Positions 9,263-18,834 of a DNA stretch of 64,000 nucleotides are shown piece by piece. Position 1 is the first letter of the stretch. Every line of letters begins with the position of its first letter. The position numbers and the translations under genes were made by a program. Location: assembly GCF_000755245.1 (NCBI RefSeq), contig NZ_BBMP01000027.1:1-64000 (forward strand), in the 5' to 3' direction. The DNA comes from Halococcus sediminicola (GTDB lineage: Archaea; Halobacteriota; Halobacteria; Halobacteriales; Halococcaceae). The notes beneath the pieces were generated by a model that searched no databases, was not told the origin of the DNA, and worked only from the letters and a program-made list of their open reading frames with translations.

Positions 9263-9361
9263 TTATTCTTCGTCTTAGTAGAAGTTATTACTTATCGAGA
9301 TGTGCGAATTTTCATTCACGCTCTCAAATACAAGCTTCCACCTGCAAAGCTGAGACTGCAG

Positions 9362-10921
9362 TTAATCGGGCTTACTGGGGTCATCCTCGGAATCCGGGAA
9401 CGAGGGCGTGATTGGCTGACCAATGTGGTTGCCGAATAACCAATCTGACCAGTCAAGTGTAAGTCCGCGCTGGTCGCGGTTTTGGAGTCGCCGGTTGCGC
9501 GTCTGGCTGTAGTTCAATAGCGCGACCAGTAGGACGCCACCGACGGTATTGCCGAGCGTCGCGGGTGCAAGGTAGTGAGTGAAAAATGCCCACAACGACT
9601 CCTCACCGCTAAACACCACGTACAACGTCTCCGCTGATCCAACAATGGAGTGAGACAGCTCCGCGGCCCCCACAGCGTAGGTGAGTATAAAGATCACCAG
9701 TACCCGAGCAGCCGTATCCCGTGCAGCGTGGATCAACCATACCATTCCGGCAATGAGCACGCCCGCAAATACGGCTTTCCAGAAGATATCCCACCACGAC
9801 AGCTCGAAGAAGTGACGTCCAATCTCTCCAGCGACGCTCGCTGCCGACGGCGAAAAGACGCCCGTGTTGGCCAACACGTACGCACTCAACGCCACCCCGA
9901 GGACATTCGCGGTGAATACGATACCCCACACACGGAGGAGTGCTGGAACAGATGCAACTCGGGTCATTACAAGTGTCACCGGCGTAATCGTGTTCTCGGT
10001 GAACAACTGGTAGCTTCCTAACACTACGAAGACGAACCCGAGCGGGTACAGGAGGTACCCCGCCGCCGAGGCGGATCCCCCATCGCCGGAGATCAATGCG
10101 GTCAGCGAGGCCGTGCCAACAAACGAGAGGCTCATCGCGAACCCGGCCGCGAGCCCACTCAAAAATAAAAGACGGTTGTTCTGGCTGAATTCATCGTGAG
10201 CGGTCGCCACGATCCGTTGGAAGATCTCGTCCGCCGAGAACCGATCGCGAACCGCCGATCCCGCCGCCGGCGCACCTCGCTCAGATTGATCCAACGTCTC
10301 GCGAAGGTCGTCTTGGGAAGGAGTGCGATCGCCGCTATTAGTCATTTTCGCGGGTGTATCGGAGAGTTGATCCGACTCCGTGAGTGCTCGGTGGAGTGCC
10401 TCAACCGTGTGTTGCCCCTCGTACCGTTCGCCATTGATGAATAACGCTGGTGCGCGATTCACTCCTCTATCGAGCCCTTCTTGGAAGTCCTCTCTGACAC
10501 GTTCTTCGTGCCGATGATCGTCAAGGTCTGCTGCGAACTGTTCAGTATCAAGCTCAAGCGCTTTTGCGTGTTCGGTCAGATCTGTCTCGCCAATTGCTCC
10601 CTGGTGCTCGTAGAGGCGGTCATACATTTCCCAGAACCTCTCCTGTGTGGCAGCAGCCTCGGCCGCCTCGGCAGCGTGCTTCGCGTTCGGATGCAGTTCG
10701 GTTAGCGGGAAATGCCGATACACATACTGGAGCTGCGACCCCAACTGTTCGCGTACTTCTTCAATCACGGTATAGATCTCGCCACACTCAGAAGAGCCGA
10801 AGTCGCCGTATAGGACGAGTGTGAGGCGAGCGTCATCTGGGCCGCGGACGTGGTCACGCTCGCGAATCAATCCGTCAGGGCGGTGTCCCGCAGCGGATGA
10901 ATCTGAGTATGGTTGGTTCAT
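9362..10921 (-). CDS. DsbA-like domain fused to a formate/nitrite transporter (FNT) channel
   Basis: 519 residues with two domains. Residues ~20-190 are DsbA/thioredoxin-fold: LTLVLYGDFGSSECGEIYTVIEEV, YRHFPLTELHPNAKHAAEAAEAA, RFWEMYDRLY, then VNRAPALFINGERYEG with the cis-Pro loop. The active-site position reads S-S-E-C instead of C-x-x-C, so the nucleophilic first Cys is replaced by Ser. After a linker (~190-240), residues ~245-480 form six hydrophobic segments of FNT type (FLSGLAAGFAMSLSFVGTA, GFVFVVLGSYQLFTENTITPV, LAPATLGNTVGGVLLVALL). FNT proteins are pentameric channels for small anions such as formate, nitrite or hydrosulfide (family knowledge). The thioredoxin part may bind rather than catalyse. 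No signal peptide is visible, so it probably lies on the cytoplasmic side. A single-gene unit. Confidence 0.88.
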   Translation of the reverse strand: MNQPYSDSSAAGHRPDGLIRERDHVRGPDDARLTLVLYGDFGSSECGEIYTVIEEVREQLGSQLQYVYRHFPLTELHPNAKHAAEAAEAAATQERFWEMYDRLYEHQGAIGETDLTEHAKALELDTEQFAADLDDHRHEERVREDFQEGLDRGVNRAPALFINGERYEGQHTVEALHRALTESDQLSDTPAKMTNSGDRTPSQDDLRETLDQSERGAPAAGSAVRDRFSADEIFQRIVATAHDEFSQNNRLLFLSGLAAGFAMSLSFVGTASLTALISGDGGSASAAGYLLYPLGFVFVVLGSYQLFTENTITPVTLVMTRVASVPALLRVWGIVFTANVLGVALSAYVLANTGVFSPSAASVAGEIGRHFFELSWWDIFWKAVFAGVLIAGMVWLIHAARDTAARVLVIFILTYAVGAAELSHSIVGSAETLYVVFSGEESLWAFFTHYLAPATLGNTVGGVLLVALLNYSQTRNRRLQNRDQRGLTLDWSDWLFGNHIGQPITPSFPDSEDDPSKPD

Positions 10922-11079
10922 GGTATTGTATTATGAATATTACACGGGTGACAATCGAACGCTTCGTCCTTCCCGAAGTTGTTTGGGCACTATTTCATCC
11001 TTATCATGACGTTCGCTCAGCAGTACGCAAACTACTCTCGGATATGTTTGCATGGTGGCTAGTCCACATCGCCCGACGT

Positions 11080-11430
11080 TCCGGCACGGGGAGACCTGCG
11101 TGCCTCCTCCATCCCGCGACCCGTCGAGCAACGGCCGTCCGGCAGTCCGCTGCTCGCTTCCGCGCTTGACGGACTGCCGCCGATCAATCGCGGCCGGTCG
11201 TCCCTGCAGACGACCGACCGCGAACCGTCGCCCCCGACGGATGAGACTTCTCAGTTGGCTTGCGGGGCCCGCGCCGATTTGTCCGGACACACTCGGTTCA
11301 GCCCCCGCTGAAGACCGTAGTGCGGGAAGCGAGCAGGGCCTAACTACCCAGCCTAGTCAACCTAAAGTAGCCGCTTCGCACACAAACACCTTTTGCAGGG
11401 ACGTTCTGATTGGTGTTTGTGTCAGTCAAC
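11080..11430 (+). repeat. Dispersed ~350 bp repeat, copy B, ending in a hairpin
   Basis: Inverted partner of 4525-4905. The right end carries a perfect 11-bp inverted repeat (ACACAAACACC ... GGTGTTTGTGT, about 11379-11423) enclosing TTTTGCAGGGACGTTCTGATT. The equivalent place in copy A is a partly paired stem. A hairpin at one end is what IS200/IS605-type elements and many RNA genes have, but no TnpA or TnpB reading frame is present. The frames open across it (11052-11510 and the antisense frame) are not convincing proteins. Confidence 0.7.
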
Positions 11431-11703
11431 ATTCCGTGGTAGCGAACCCCCAGTATCAGACACCTATTGTACAAACAGCACCAGTAGAACGCTGCTGGTC
11501 TTTTTTATGATAGCTTGAGCGATATTCGGCAGGCCCAATCTCAAAGACACACTTACAGAATGAGTGCTATTGACACATCATTTTCAGGAATACAATTGTA
11601 GTTGAACCGAATATTTTCTTAATATATAAAACATTGAGATTAGCGGGCAGGAAATACCTGAATATCAGTGAAAGAACGTCGATATCTTGTCAAATTCAGA
11701 ATA
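11431..11703. other. Intergenic, AT-rich, no gene seen
   Basis: Between the end of repeat copy B and UspA. The last ~150 bases are markedly AT-rich (aatattttcttaatatataaaac). I see no reading frame, RNA gene or repeat I can support. Confidence 0.5.
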
Positions 11704-12138
11704 TTATCGCACAATGGTGACTGGAACTGGTGAGCGACGAGCAACTTTTTCTGCAACACTTCCAAGAAGGATACGGCTCACACCGGAGCGACCGTGACTT
11801 CCAATGATGATATGGTCAATCTCGTGTTTCTCAGCGAATTCAACGATAGCGCGGTTTGTATCTCCAGTTTGGAATTCGGTAGAGACGGGAACATCGTTCT
11901 CGTCGGCTTGCTCTTTCGCCTCAGCCAACAGTTGTTCAGCTTGCTCCTGTCTCTGTGAGTGAACCTCCTTATAATTGGCTACTCTACCTCCATCCATTCC
12001 CACGTAGGGTGTCATATCTGTTGGATTGATGACGTGAAAAATTATGATTTCTTCCCCCGAATGGTGAGTTAACGTATATTTCAAGGCATTACTTGCTTGC
12101 TCAGAGCCATCAATCGGGACAAGAATATGTTGATCCAT
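11704..12138 (-). CDS. Universal stress protein, UspA family
   Basis: 144 residues from MDQHILVPIDGSEQASNALKYTL; the frame also contains an ATG two codons earlier. It has the standard single Usp domain: beta1 HILVPIDGSE, and the C-terminal nucleotide-binding motif GSHGRSGVSRILLGSVAEKVARRSPVPVTIV, the G-2x-G-9x-G-S type that binds ATP. Haloarchaea carry many Usp paralogues of mostly unknown partner (family knowledge). It opens the stress-related block that continues to about 24.3 kb. Confidence 0.95.
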   Translation of the reverse strand: MDQHILVPIDGSEQASNALKYTLTHHSGEEIIIFHVINPTDMTPYVGMDGGRVANYKEVHSQRQEQAEQLLAEAKEQADENDVPVSTEFQTGDTNRAIVEFAEKHEIDHIIIGSHGRSGVSRILLGSVAEKVARRSPVPVTIVR

Positions 12139-12193
12139 ATTCACAATATTATAACGCGTATTCGTAAATGCATTCTGCTACACCAATTTGCGG

Positions 12194-12882
12194 TTAGACG
12201 AGACTTTCAGGCGGGTTTGGGAGTTCTTCGAAATGCTTGCGATCGTGGGCGAGGTAGACCTCGGCATTCTCTTTTCGTTCCAAATTCCGGATTTTTCGGT
12301 TTGAACGGATCGCGTGTTCGGTATCCCATGCGAACGCCGGTTGGAGTTCTTTCTCGTAGGCTTCTTGGATAAACGCGAGATCGGCCGCGAGGATGACTGT
12401 GCCTGTATCCTCTAATTCGACTTTCACTGCTTGATGGCCTGGAGAGTGACCCGGCGTCGGGATGCACTCGATTGTGCCGTCACCGAAGACGTCGTAGTTT
12501 CCGCTGATCGCAGTCACGCTGTATTCCGGGGAGTGGAACACGCCGAAATCTCCTTCGATGTAGAGATTCTGTTGGATAGGGTCAGCAGGGTCGTAGCCAA
12601 GATCGGTAATCTGATTGATTGCCTTTTGGTCCTCGCTCATCTCGATTTCGTCGGCGGCGAACTTGTCGATATAACCCGCCCCATATGGACCGTACTTCTC
12701 AGGGTTTTCGAGCATCTCGTAGCTAGTGCCGGTATCGATCAATATCGTCTCTTCGGGATATCAATCACGTAGAACGGGGTGAGTGAAGGATACGTCTCAC
12801 CCAGCTTTTGATTGCGCATCATCGCGCTGTACTCGTAGTCCCAATCCGCGGCGTTCAGCGCGTACAGTTCCGGTCGAGCCAT
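12194..12882 (-). pseudogene. Metallo-beta-lactamase-fold hydrolase (lactonase-like), broken
   Basis: The N-terminal piece (12882-12739, MARPELYALNAADWDYEYSAM...TPFYVIDIP) ends in a different frame from the main piece (12742-12194, IDTGTSYEMLENPEKYG...), so there is a frameshift near 12740. In the main piece the segment that should contain HxHxDH is missing: DLGYDPADPIQQN runs straight into LYIEGDFGVFHSPEYS. Later ligands survive (TPGHSPGHQAV, LAADLAF, LAHD). A zinc hydrolase without HxHxDH cannot work, so with two lesions this is a pseudogene resembling the N-acyl-homoserine-lactonase branch. Confidence 0.85.
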
Positions 12883-12988
12883 ACACAGTATTGTGTCTCT
12901 TGTTTCACCTAATGATAATGCCTGAGCACGCAATTAAGGAGATATTCATGTAGTAATGCCCATGTTAGTGTGTCCGTCAATACCCCGC

Positions 12989-13120
12989 ATGGAGATCCGA
13001 TTTACCGTGGATGACGATCAGTACGAACGACTCAAAGAAATCAAGGAGCGAAACGGACTGACATGGAAAGGAATGATGCTCCAAGCAGCGAAACATATGG
13101 ATGCGGAGGGACCACTGTAA
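12989..13120 (+). CDS. Small protein, possible ribbon-helix-helix type (43 aa)
   Basis: MEIRFTVDDDQYERLKEIKE followed by RNGLTWKGMMLQAAKHM. One beta strand and two helices fit a ribbon-helix-helix fold, the kind of small DNA-binding protein common in archaea. The acidic VDDDQYERLKEIKE segment is typical of a real haloarchaeal protein. Divergent from the MBL pseudogene, ~105 bp upstream. No partner toxin is seen nearby, and DNA binding is inferred from pattern only. Confidence 0.6.
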   Translation: MEIRFTVDDDQYERLKEIKERNGLTWKGMMLQAAKHMDAEGPL

Positions 13121-13342
13121 ACACGGTCTTCATTTGTCGCTAGTTAGACTCAACGACAACTTGAGTGACGAAAGCGAACCATTCTTAGAAGATTGAGCCG
13201 CTACTGATAGTTTTCTGACATTCACTACTATCCGCTCTGAGTCTTTAGCTATCAATATAGAATGAAAACATGAGATCTCTATCGGAGGCCTCAACCAGCT
13301 TTGCATAGCTTGAAACTTAACTCCCCTTGCAAATGTCCGGTG

Positions 13343-13354
13343 TATCTTTATGCA
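13343..13354 (+). promoter_or_regulatory. Likely TATA box of the catalase gene
   Basis: The stretch tatctttatgca lies about 27-32 nt before the ATG at 13379, the right distance for a leaderless archaeal mRNA. Pattern match only. Confidence 0.45.
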
Positions 13355-13378
13355 TCTACTACTTGTCCGTGGTAATTG

Positions 13379-15649
13379 ATGTCAAACAACGGGAGCGACA
13401 CCACTGATGGCGAGGGAATCGGCGAAGAAACCACTAAACATAAAGAAAATGCCGAGGACGCCGGAGAGATAGCAGAGAACGAGGATCTACATGGAACCAC
13501 CGATGAGGCCCGTGATCATCTCGACGAGGGAAGTAAACAGGAACAGATCGACGAAGTACGCGAGGACCACGCTGGCGAACACCTGACGACCGACCAAGGG
13601 GTGCGCGTCAACCATACGGACGACTCGCTCAAAGCCGGCGAGCGTGGGCCGACCCTGATGGAGGACTTCCATTTCAGGGAGAAGATGACCCAGTTCGACC
13701 ACGAGTCTATCCCCGAACGCGTAGTCCACGCTCGCGGAACGGGTGCGCATGGCTATTACCAACCCTACGAGGACCCGGATCTCGGGGAATATGACGACGT
13801 CTCGGAGCTCACGAAAGCGGAGTTCCTCACCGATCCTGATCAGAAAACGCCCGTCTTCACCCGGTTTTCGACGGTTGTGGGATCGAGAGGATCGAGTGAC
13901 ACTGTACGAGACGTTCGTGGCTTTGCTACCAAATTCTACACGAAAGAGGGGAACTACGACCTCGTGGGGAACAATATGCCGATCTTCTTCATCCACGACG
14001 CGATCAAGTTCCCCGATCTGGTCCACGCGGTCAAGCCTGAACCTGACGACGAGACACCACAGGCGGCGACGGCCCATGACACGTTCTGGGATTTCGCCTC
14101 ACTCACGCCTGAAATCACCCATATGCTGATGTGGGTGCTCTCGGATCGCGCCCTGCCTCGCGCCTATCGTATGATGCAAGGCTTCGGCGTCCACACGTTC
14201 CGCTTTGTCAACGACGAGGGCAAGTCGCGGTTCGTGAAGTTCCACTGGCTTCCCAAATACGGTACCCATTCGTTACTATGGGATGAGACGGCGAAACTGT
14301 GGGGGAAAGCGTCCGATTACAACCGCAACGCCCTCGGAAATGCAATCAAGAGCGGAAACTATCCCGAGTGGGAACTCGGGGTGCAGATCGTCGAGGAAGA
14401 GGATGCCGACCAGTTCGACTTCGATCTGCTCGACCCGACAAAGATCATCCCCGAAGAGGACGTACCCGTCCGGCGCATCGGGAAGATGGTTCTCAACGAA
14501 ACCGTCGACAACTTCTTCGCCGAAACCGAACAGGTGGCGTTCCACCCCGGCAACGTCGTCCCAGGTATCGACTTCACGAACGACCCCCTGCTACAGGGCC
14601 GGATGTTCTCCTACCAGGATACACAGTTGAACCGCTTTGGCGGCGCAAACTGGGACGAGCTCCCAATCAATCGGCCTCTCGCAAAACGCCACAATAACCA
14701 ACGCGCCGGATTCATGCGCCAAACGGTGAACAAAGGAAAGACCTCGTACTCCCCAAACTCGCTGGAGAGTGATTATCCGAGAGAAGCCACTGAAGAAGAG
14801 GGAGCCTACACACATCACGCTGAAAAGGTTGAGGGGAAGAAAGTCCGCGAGCGAAGCGAGAGCTTCCGGAACCACTTCAGTCAGGCAAAGCTGTTCTGGA
14901 ACAGCATGTCAGACGTGGAGAAAGAGCACATCATCGACGCAACCCACTTCGAGTTGGGCAGCGTTGAGAGTAAAGAAGTCCGCGAACGCATTGTGTACGA
15001 GATCTTCAACAATGTTGATCACGAGTTTGCCGTGCGAGCGGCCGAAGGGATAGGGGTCGAACCGCCCGACGAACCCGGGCCACACCACCAAGACCACGAC
15101 AAGACCTCACCCGCGCTGAGCCAAGAGAACACTGTCAAAGACACTATCGAATCGCGCCAGATTGCCGTCCTTGTCGAGGATGGTTTCGACGACGAACACG
15201 TCGAAGAGATAACGTCGGGACTCGAAACGCAGGACGCACAGGTCACGGTCGTCTCGAAGGTACTCGGCGAGAAAACAGGTGAAAATGGCGAGAAAGTAAT
15301 GGCCGACGAGAGTCACGTCACGACCGATTCCATCGAGTACGATGCGGTCTTCGTTCCAGGCGGCAGCGAGAGCGTCGATACCCTGAAAGAGCAGGGCAAT
15401 GCCAAACACTTCGTGATGGAAGCGTTCAAGCACAAGAAACCAATCGCTGCGCTTGGTGATAGTATTGAGATGTTCGACGAAGTGGGCCTGTCGGACGTCG
15501 ATGTTTCGGATGATGAAGATATCGTTTCGGAGGACGGTATTGTGACGAGCCACGATAGCAACGATCTGGACGCGTTCGTAGACACCTTCAGCGATGCCAT
15601 CGCGGAACACCGCCACTGGGATCGTGACGAGAAGGAGATTCCTGCGTAG
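13379..15649 (+). CDS. katE: Catalase HPII type (large-subunit, DJ-1/PfpI tail)
   Basis: Decomposes hydrogen peroxide. The 756 residues are the length of large-subunit catalases. A ~100-residue acidic N-terminal extension is followed by the haem catalase core: distal His117 in [65 protein letters not shown], and the proximal haem ligand Tyr412 in [14 protein letters not shown]. An immune-responsive/helical region ends ~575. Residues ~590-750 are a DJ-1/PfpI-type domain ([36 protein letters not shown]) without the nucleophilic Cys, as in E. coli HPII. The ATG at 13379 is preferred over the TTG just before it. Single-gene transcription unit. Confidence 0.96.
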   Translation: MSNNGSDTTDGEGIGEETTKHKENAEDAGEIAENEDLHGTTDEARDHLDEGSKQEQIDEVREDHAGEHLTTDQGVRVNHTDDSLKAGERGPTLMEDFHFREKMTQFDHESIPERVVHARGTGAHGYYQPYEDPDLGEYDDVSELTKAEFLTDPDQKTPVFTRFSTVVGSRGSSDTVRDVRGFATKFYTKEGNYDLVGNNMPIFFIHDAIKFPDLVHAVKPEPDDETPQAATAHDTFWDFASLTPEITHMLMWVLSDRALPRAYRMMQGFGVHTFRFVNDEGKSRFVKFHWLPKYGTHSLLWDETAKLWGKASDYNRNALGNAIKSGNYPEWELGVQIVEEEDADQFDFDLLDPTKIIPEEDVPVRRIGKMVLNETVDNFFAETEQVAFHPGNVVPGIDFTNDPLLQGRMFSYQDTQLNRFGGANWDELPINRPLAKRHNNQRAGFMRQTVNKGKTSYSPNSLESDYPREATEEEGAYTHHAEKVEGKKVRERSESFRNHFSQAKLFWNSMSDVEKEHIIDATHFELGSVESKEVRERIVYEIFNNVDHEFAVRAAEGIGVEPPDEPGPHHQDHDKTSPALSQENTVKDTIESRQIAVLVEDGFDDEHVEEITSGLETQDAQVTVVSKVLGEKTGENGEKVMADESHVTTDSIEYDAVFVPGGSESVDTLKEQGNAKHFVMEAFKHKKPIAALGDSIEMFDEVGLSDVDVSDDEDIVSEDGIVTSHDSNDLDAFVDTFSDAIAEHRHWDRDEKEIPA

Positions 15650-15828
15650 TCACTCCAAGCAGTCGATTTTGTCCTATTGGTATGGGAGAAGCGTCCTCTC
15701 GCCCGCGTATGGCTGAAGGGAGAACAATATCAGACACTCAATAAACGGTGAGATACATCGACTTATAGTGGTTTAGCACATCCCACTGAGAGGAATATTT
15801 ATTGATTCTTAGAAAGATAGACTAAACC

Positions 15829-16203
15829 ATGGCGACAAGAGCGGACTCACGATTCAGTAGGCCTTCAATGAGAACCCTCGACTACGTTGCCATCGCACTG
15901 GTCGTTATTACGGGAGTTATCCACCTCTATGAGGGCGTTGAGGATTGGGGAGAACCAATAGCGATCTGGTTTCTTCTGGCTGGAGTCGGATTTTTCGGTG
16001 CAATTGTCCTTTTCTGGCTTGGCGTCAGCCGGACGCTGTTGTATTTGGGCGGTGTCGTTTTTACTGGAATTCAGGTTGTTGCATACATTGTCCTCAATTG
16101 GCCAGACATCTTCTCTGTTATTGGTACTTTTGACAAAATCGTGCAACTAGTCCTCATCGGTACACTCGTTGTCTTGTACCAGCAATATCGTGAAAGGAGT
16201 TGA
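15829..16203 (+). CDS. Small haloarchaeal membrane protein, four TM
   Basis: 124 residues with four hydrophobic segments (~18-36, 44-64, 68-90, 100-120) and short charged loops. HLYEGVEDWG after the first helix and a basic C-terminus YQQYRERS suggest the usual orientation of small haloarchaeal membrane proteins of unknown function. The start at 15829 is supported by a TATA-like atatttatt about 28 nt upstream (15794-15802); the internal Met at 15868 is less likely. No function assigned. Confidence 0.75.
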   Translation: MATRADSRFSRPSMRTLDYVAIALVVITGVIHLYEGVEDWGEPIAIWFLLAGVGFFGAIVLFWLGVSRTLLYLGGVVFTGIQVVAYIVLNWPDIFSVIGTFDKIVQLVLIGTLVVLYQQYRERS

Positions 16204-16638
16204 TCAAACCCCACTCAATGAACGCCTACTGTCTGACTAATCTTCAGACCAGTATTGCACTACAAACCGTTTAGTTCCTATAGAGTAAAGCAAGCAGGAC
16301 TGCCGATTTGCACGCGCAGCAGGCATAGCACAGGATGTCATAGAACGGTTGGCATGGGCTTCAGGAGTCGGCTGAGAGGCCTGCTACTGCTGGCTCTGAA
16401 TGGCAGCAATACTAGCTGCTTCTCAAACATCGGTTTTCGGACTGTTACTGAGGCGTGTGAAGAGTTCTATGACACGCTAATAGCATGTACAACATGGCCT
16501 ACGTCTGCAAAAAACCAGTTCGACACCAACTTCGTGTTAGCAAATTCATATACCCCATCACACATCAGTTGGCAAGAGCGGTAGTTGTTTGAACCCAGTA
16601 GAATCGGGGAGGGGGGAGTAACATCAAGTGGTTACAAA
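16204..16638. other. Intergenic, no supported gene
   Basis: A 109-residue open frame (16255-16584) has a mixed composition, many Ser/Cys/Arg residues and no haloarchaeal acidity, so I regard it as chance. No repeat or RNA recognised. Confidence 0.5.
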
Positions 16639-17058
16639 ATGAACGAGCATCCCATGGGATCGATTCCTACCGAGTTCCGCAACCTGTTCGAAAAGCCAAC
16701 GATTGCGTATGTGGCGACGCTCACGTCCGGTGGCATCCCACACGTGACGCCGGTCTGGATCGATTATGACGCTGATGCCGACCGCATACTGGTGAATACC
16801 GAGCGTGGTCGGCGTAAGGAACAGCACATTCAGCAGAATCCAAACGTTGGTGTGGGTATGACCGATCCTGACGACAGGTACTGAGCATTAACTGTCCACG
16901 GGCAGGTTGACGAGATAACCGAGGACGGTGCCCGTGCTCACATTGATGAACTTGCAAGACGGTACACCGATTTCGATGAGTACCAACCAGAAATCCAAAC
17001 CGCACGAGTGCTCCTCAAGATACGTCCGACCGAAGTGATTCCACACGGTGGTGACTGA
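16639..17058 (+). pseudogene. PPOX-class (F420- or FMN-dependent) oxidoreductase with premature stop
   Basis: MNEHPMGSIPTEFRNLFEKPTIAYVATLTSGGIPHVTPVWIDYD is the N-terminal half of a pyridoxamine-5'-phosphate-oxidase-like split barrel. A TGA at 16882-16884 interrupts it after TDPDDRY, and the same frame then continues with ALTVHGQVDEITEDGARAHIDELARRYTDFDEY...VLLKIRPTEVIPHGGD to the natural end. The 139-codon total is family-length. The stop replaces a position usually occupied by Arg (CGA to TGA), so one transition would restore the gene. Such enzymes use reduced F420 or FMN on small redox substrates; the true substrate is unknown. Confidence 0.88.
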
Positions 17059-17285
17059 GAAACCTTATCGCGATTCTCGTCGCCGTTTCGTCGCGTTTGA
17101 AACCAATCCGCCGATGTCTTTCGGCTGTCTCTGGTCCCAGATACTGAAGGTTAACTCCGAAACGACCGTTCGTGCGAGAGAGTGTTTCACTCTACAGATG
17201 AACCGCTTTCTATTGATGAGGACTAGGTTCTGCTTGAATATGCCACTCTGAGATATTTACGATGTGAGCTATTACCAGTGGTGGC

Positions 17286-17735
17286 ATGAGCCAATCCGAG
17301 AGCACCATGAACATTGACGTCGAAGCGCGCCGAGAGAGTCCAACGAAAACGATTGTTGCGGTTCGTGATTTCGAACTGACAGTCGACGAACCCGAAGGGA
17401 TGGGTGGTTCGAACGAAGGCCCCAATCCTCTCGAATATCTGCTGGCGGCACAAGCGGGATGTCTCAATGTGACCGGCCAGCAAATCGCCAGCGAGATGGA
17501 TATCGAGATTAACGACATTGAGCTCGCTATCGAAGGCGAGTTCAACGAGGCGGCATTCGCGGGTGAGGAAGACGGTCGTACTGGGTTGCAGGATATTAAG
17601 GTGACGATGGAAGTCGATGCGGATGCAGATGCGGATACCATTGAGACGTGGGCCGAGCGCGTCGAAACGCGCTGTCCAGTCTCCGACAACATCAAAAACG
17701 AAACATCGGTCGCACTCTCTGTCGAACCTGTCTAA
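17286..17735 (+). CDS. OsmC/Ohr-family peroxiredoxin-like protein
   Basis: 149-residue OsmC-like protein expected to reduce organic hydroperoxides with two reactive cysteines. Both are present: Cys59 in YLLAAQAGCLNVTGQQIA and Cys130 in RVETRCPVSDNI. The GGSNEGPNPLEYLLAA segment is the family signature. Family length is normal. The start is the first ATG of the frame; MNIDVEARRESPT, seven residues in, is an alternative. It stands near the catalase, UspA and CBS genes, fitting a peroxide/stress role. Confidence 0.93.
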   Translation: MSQSESTMNIDVEARRESPTKTIVAVRDFELTVDEPEGMGGSNEGPNPLEYLLAAQAGCLNVTGQQIASEMDIEINDIELAIEGEFNEAAFAGEEDGRTGLQDIKVTMEVDADADADTIETWAERVETRCPVSDNIKNETSVALSVEPV

Positions 17736-18029
17736 CTCTAACTCATCATCGTCTGTATCAGAGAATACAACAATTTCGTTGCATTCCACAGACGTTTCTA
17801 CCTTTGGCAGTGATTCGCCAGGGCAAATTAGACGACCACATCGGGCGAGATCTCATCCTCGGATTCGTCGCTCTCTGAACCGCATCCAGCAAACTGAGAA
17901 ATATTTGGAATGAATTTCCTACGAAATCAGATGACTGAACAGTTTGCCGAGGAGTGAGTATTGTCAACGAGTAATAGCAATGACCAGCTTAGGACGGAAC
18001 TTTTCTGATTACAGCCCCAAATACTGTGT

Positions 18030-18317
18030 ATGCCGACCTATATCGCCCAAATCAACGTGAATGAAGACGAATTTCAGAATTCCCAAGAACTGGTAGCGAT
18101 TTGGGGCACGATTCGAGAAGACATCGAGCGTCTCGGTGGCGAAATCTTGCAAACATATGCGGTTCTCGGCGGCTATGATTTCCACCTCGCCTTTGAGGTT
18201 GAGAGTGGCGAGGTTGCCTTTCAAGTTTCACAGACTATCGAACGGCATGGTCTCGATACGGAAACGATGCGAACACTCCCAGTCGAACGCATCGGCGAAC
18301 TCGTTGACGATATCTAA
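18030..18317 (+). CDS. GYD-domain protein
   Basis: 95 residues with the dimeric ferredoxin-like GYD domain: MPTYIAQINVNEDEFQNSQELVAIWGTIREDIERLGGEI and the defining AVLGGYDFHLAFEVES. The end (MRTLPVERIGELVDDI) is family-like. GYD proteins are widespread with unknown biochemical role. Complete, with no operon partner closer than ~50 bp. Confidence 0.9.
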   Translation: MPTYIAQINVNEDEFQNSQELVAIWGTIREDIERLGGEILQTYAVLGGYDFHLAFEVESGEVAFQVSQTIERHGLDTETMRTLPVERIGELVDDI

Positions 18318-18367
18318 ACTCATACGGGAAGAGCAGCGATAGCGGGTCTTTACGTGAGTGCCTATGG

Positions 18368-18721
18368 TTAGTCGGATTTGGAGAACTCCTGCACGATGGT
18401 ATCGAGGCGTGTGTCTCCTTCAACGCACTGATCGTTGTACGTATTCATGAACTTGCGAGCGACGCCAAGCGCCGCCTCATGATCGGCGGCATTCGTGAGC
18501 AGCTCGATATCACCAGCGGTATCTTCCGGGTCGGAACGCAAATTGATGCGGTAGCTCTCCCCGCTTGTGCTCCCGGTCTGCTGATCGGATGGTATGAGTT
18601 GTATAGCGATGTTCGTCTCTGTGTGTTCATACTCTGTGACAGGCTGGGGGTTATATCGCGTCAGCTCGTCGTCTGGTTGATCGGCTTTTTGCCATCCGGT
18701 CGGCATCTCATTGTCTGACAT
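18368..18721 (-). CDS. Conserved haloarchaeal hypothetical protein
   Basis: 117-residue acidic soluble protein: MSDNEMPTGWQKADQPDDEL, YNPQPVTEYEHTETNIAIQLIPSD, then YRINLRSDPEDTAGDIELLTNAADHEAALGVARKFMNTYND. A beta-rich first half and a helical end are likely. No catalytic motif recognised. The ends face GYD (convergent), and a divergent small gene follows at 18835. Confidence 0.7.
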   Translation of the reverse strand: MSDNEMPTGWQKADQPDDELTRYNPQPVTEYEHTETNIAIQLIPSDQQTGSTSGESYRINLRSDPEDTAGDIELLTNAADHEAALGVARKFMNTYNDQCVEGDTRLDTIVQEFSKSD

Positions 18722-18834
18722 ACCTGCTCGTTCGGGTGCCAGGGTTTAACATTACTCGCTTGACTCTACCAGTCATCGAGAGTTACTATTCGGGGCCATC
18801 ATAGCTATCCGGTTTCCACCCGTGTGAGAATTCA

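Noticed and set aside
11052-11510. 152-codon plus-strand ORF and 116-codon minus ORF over repeat copy B
   Set aside because: Neither frame stays open in copy A, and composition is Arg/Pro/Cys-rich; treated as repeat DNA.
16255-16584. 109-codon ORF between membrane protein and PPOX gene
   Set aside because: Neutral, Cys/Ser-rich composition unlike haloarchaeal proteins; no domain or promoter.
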